Part shown: positions 60,933 to 64,000 of the stretch, one piece after another
How positions within the stretch are numbered: position 1 is the stretch's first letter
Layout of the letters: every line of letters begins with the position of its first letter
NCBI GenBank assembly: GCA_900074885.1
Contig: FJUW01000091.1
Location: 180,503-244,502 of the forward strand
Direction of reading: 5' to 3'
DNA length: 64,000 bases
From: Rhynchosporium graminicola
Taxonomy: Eukaryota; Ascomycota; Leotiomycetes; Helotiales; Ploettnerulaceae
The notes under the pieces: model-generated
Database searches by the model: none
What the model was told of the DNA's origin: nothing
Seen by the model: the letters and a program-made list of their open reading frames with translations, nothing else
Translations under genes and position numbers: made by a program

Positions 60933-63900
60933 CAGTGTGCGAAAAAATAATTAAGTTAATCGATTTTTAATCGATTAAATCGATTAAGATTAGATTAGAT
61001 TAGATTAACTAATTTTGACCTTTAATTAGATTAAGATTTAGAGTTAATTAATAATTTAATCGATTAACTTTTGATTTATTAGAGAAAATTCTATTATATT
61101 CTTATATCTTCTTATATATCTCCTCCTCTCTATAGCTACTCTATATTAAAGAAATTCTCTACGTTATTTACTATCTCCTCTAGCTCGTGTTTCTCCTCTA
61201 TATCGATTATAAAACCCTAGCTCTTTAATAGACTAATAGTCTCGAAAGTGTCTTTATTAAGCCTATTTCGTAGCTTATTTATAATTAAAGCTCCTAAGCT
61301 AAAGAATCTTTCGGAAGGCGCGGAGGTAGCTAGAATTTGAAGATATTTCCGTACTAATAAAGATAGTATTAAGTATTTATCTTTATTAATAGACTAGTAG
61401 TCTAAAGGCTTAACCTTTATATTATATTAGTATAAAAGATAAATATATAGATTAAGAATTACTTATAGTAATATTAGATCTCCTTTCCTCTAGATAAACG
61501 TCTAATTCATCGAATTCTTCGTCTTCTTCGTTTATATATATATTAAGATCTTCCTCGTCTAGAGGTATAATCTCCCTATTAAGTATAGGGAGATCTATAT
61601 TAGCTTCTGCTTTTAAACTATTTATATTAGTATTTATATATATTTTAGAGAGCAAAAGACTTACAAGTTATATTCCTCTCTTAGCTTTCGCTTAATATCG
61701 CTTATAAATCAGTTACTAAGTCCTAATAGACTTAATCCGTCTATTTTAATTCTAGGATAAAGTATTAAGCTTATATATAAAGCTTTATTATACTCAGTAA
61801 TACCGGATATCAGATAATACTTCCGAAGCTTAGCGATTCCTTTATTAATAGCAGAAGTAAAAGGTTCCTATAAGTATATATTAGTATTTAAGCTATATAA
61901 GTAAAGGAGATACTTACTATATTATATTCGTCTCTAATAATCTCTAGCCTAGTATATATCTTATATACTTCAGGTACTAGATAATATATAGTCGGGTATC
62001 TCTCGGCTTGTAATTTCGTCGTAGTTTTAACGAATATATCGAAGATTCGTAAGCACTTTCGTATATACTCTAATTCTCCTTCGCTAAGAAGTAATATACT
62101 TTTATACTTCTTGAACGATCTACTATCGGAAGTAGATATAACTGATAATATAGCAAGCTATATATTAAGGAAATTCTTAAGAATATTAGCTATAGAAGAC
62201 TATCTTATTTTTTAATCTATAATAATAAAGATATTAGTATATATTTCTATAATTAATAGATTAATAACTTACCTAGTTACAGAAAACGAGCATTTTCAAT
62301 TTCTAAGGCCTCTATATGCCTTTTTAAAGCTCTATTATTCTCTCCTGAATATTTAAGGCCTAATATAATAGTTCGAATTTTTTTCTATAAGGAGGTATCT
62401 AATATAATTAGTATATATATAAATATTAATAGGAATTTACTTACTATTACTTAAATCCTCTTCTCTATTATTCTCGATATTAGCTATATCTCCTCTATTA
62501 TCAAGTTCGCTATAAGCGTCCTTTATAATATTCTTTAATATATCTTGAAAAAAAAGATTAAGAACGTGAGCTAAACAAGCTATATCTCCTTGAAATCTAA
62601 TTCCCTTCATATCGTAGTCTTTAATAAAAGCTCGGATTAGGGTATCGTTCGAGCTAGCGTTATCTCGAGTAATACTATATATAGTTAGTTGTTTATATTT
62701 AATATAAAAGAGAGGATCATTATAATACCTTATAATACTATCTTGATATATTCTACTCTTCTAAGGCTTTAGATAAAACCTTAAACATATACTTTCCGGA
62801 GTGAGGTTCGCTTAAATAAGCAATACTAATAGCGTATAACTTAAGCTTAAAGCTACTATTAATATAATAACTATAATAATAATTAGTATAATAATAGTAA
62901 TTAATAATAATATAAGGAAACTCATATAGTAACCCCTAGATAAGAGTCTTGGTTTATAGCAGTCCACGCGTCTAAGGTTAAAGAAAAATAGCCCTTCTCT
63001 CTAATATTTAGATCTAGTTCTTCTTGAATTATATTTCTTCTCTCCTTATAGATACTATTTAAATAATCGTGAAGTATCTTATTATAAAGAAGAGGAGATT
63101 ACCTATTATAAAGTTAGTAAATTACTATTATTAATATATATAAGAGCGACTTACTCGTTTAAGTAAAGAGTTAATTCTCTAAAAGAAGTACTTAAAATAC
63201 TTCTAAAAGATAGATTATTTTCGATAATAAAGCGTATTAATAGCGACTTATATCTCTTTAAATTAAATGCTTCTTTAATAGGCGAAGCAGGCCTCTTAGT
63301 ACCTCTTAAAGAGCTAAAAGCCTGAGTTATAGTAGCTTGACTACTACTACTTCCTTAACTAGAAGTTTCTTTAAAGTCGGAATTATCTATTAATTAGTTA
63401 GTTTATTATTATATAAAAGATATTATTAACTTACTAGACTCCGAGTCTAGCTGTATTAAGAGTCTTCGTATATTAAAAGCCTTATAATTAAACTTATAAT
63501 GAGTAATATAATTACTCGTAGAGTGATTTACTCTCTAGCCTTTAAAGACCTTTCTATATGAATTATTAGTATATATATATAAATAGAGTAGATTTTAATA
63601 CTTACGTGCAACCTTTATGTAAGCACTTAATAGTAACTAATCGAGGCTCCGTAGGGTCCTCTCTAGGAGGCTCTAAAGTCTTAGAAAAGAGACCCTTTTC
63701 AAAGATAATAGGTTAATCTTTAGTATTAATCTCAAAATCAAAAGCGTTTTGAGCTCTATTAATAGAGATAGCTGTCTGATAACCGGAAGTAGATATAATA
63801 GAGGTATAGATATATATATTTATATATATATATATATAAAATTATATAGATATATAAGAGTAAAGAGTAAGATAAGTATAAAAGTAATACTAGATATCGA

Positions 63901-64000
63901 TAATCTGAAGAAGATATTTCGATTACTACGAGGGAGTAAAGGTTCTTATATATAAAATATATAGTTTCTAGAATAATCTACTTAGATATCGATTTCTAAG
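60933..64000 (-). mobile_element. hAT DNA transposon copy 2, runs off the window
   Basis: Begins cagtgtgcgaaaaaataat and matches hAT copy 1 closely, without the Gypsy-1 insertion. The minus strand encodes a decayed hAT transposase: C-terminal dimerisation motif PATSAPSERFFSLGALIINK (about 61278-61340) and, far to the right, a conserved N-terminal region RFIIENNLSFRSILSTSFRE (about 63150-63260). An intact 67-codon acidic stretch (61452-61655) is shared with copy 1 (9514-9717). Its left flank is the mariner sequence at 33801-33808 (tatactaa), so the same 8-mer is expected after its right end. A TA microsatellite lies at about 63805-63850. Confidence 0.82.
63805..63850. repeat. TA-rich microsatellite
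   Basis: Run of (TA)n with minor interruptions inside hAT copy 2. Confidence 0.7.

Noticed and set aside
1213..64000. tRNA or rRNA genes within the AT-rich blocks
   Set aside because: I saw no cloverleaf with both A- and B-box consensus and no rRNA-like sequence. The proximity of a TFIIIC gene to Gypsy elements, which in some fungi target Pol III genes, is therefore taken as coincidence.

Overview
The window looks like nuclear DNA of a filamentous ascomycete (Pezizomycotina). It has two kinds of sequence. Roughly 1-1212 and 11434-25700 are ordinary, GC-moderate DNA with short-intron genes. 1213-11425 and about 26200-64000 consist of transposons saturated with transition mutations. CA and TG dinucleotides are almost absent there, TA is in great excess, and CG survives. 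That is the CpA-to-TpA signature of repeat-induced point mutation (RIP), not CpG decay. Almost every transposon reading frame is closed by TAG/TAA codons, so most real content lies outside long ORFs.

Host part: one large gene dominates (15611-24090, + strand, one 5' intron). It encodes a predicted 2656-residue protein that I read as the B-block-binding (Tfc3-type) subunit of RNA polymerase III factor TFIIIC. To its left lie minus-strand genes for small proteins with Lys/Glu/Arg-rich coiled coils: one with a Cys-rich N-terminus (14322-14768), a decayed relative (about 12660-13274), one split by a transposon (914-11464), and a possible 3' exon at the window edge (42-313). To its right is a gene broken by RIP-type stops (25368-26216), which runs directly into the transposon block.

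Left transposon block: a hAT element (1213-11425, perfect 8-bp target duplication) carries a complete Ty3/Gypsy element (1574-9350) inserted in its dimerisation domain.

Right transposon block: a Tc1/mariner element (from 26217) is cut by Gypsy-A (26936-33674) and then by a second hAT copy (from 60933, running off the window). At the first base of that hAT sits Gypsy-B (33810-60928). Gypsy-B holds Gypsy-C (36536-50673, itself holding Gypsy-D 40699-48232), a short non-autonomous LTR element E1 (51023-52453) and a Copia element F (52977-60700, holding E2 56980-58688). Nesting is five levels deep. Boundaries were set from LTR pairs of equal or nearly equal length and from target-site duplications, which match for all elements except Gypsy-C (mismatch) and Gypsy-B (one transition).

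The most interesting points are: a non-autonomous LTR family that shares R/U5 and primer-site sequence with Gypsy-1; RIP-type damage that increases across a host gene towards the transposons; an in-frame hAT split of a host gene whose pre-insertion sequence can be read; and a probable recombination deletion that removed the reverse transcriptase of Gypsy-B. No tRNA, rRNA, CRISPR or complete functional transposase gene was found.
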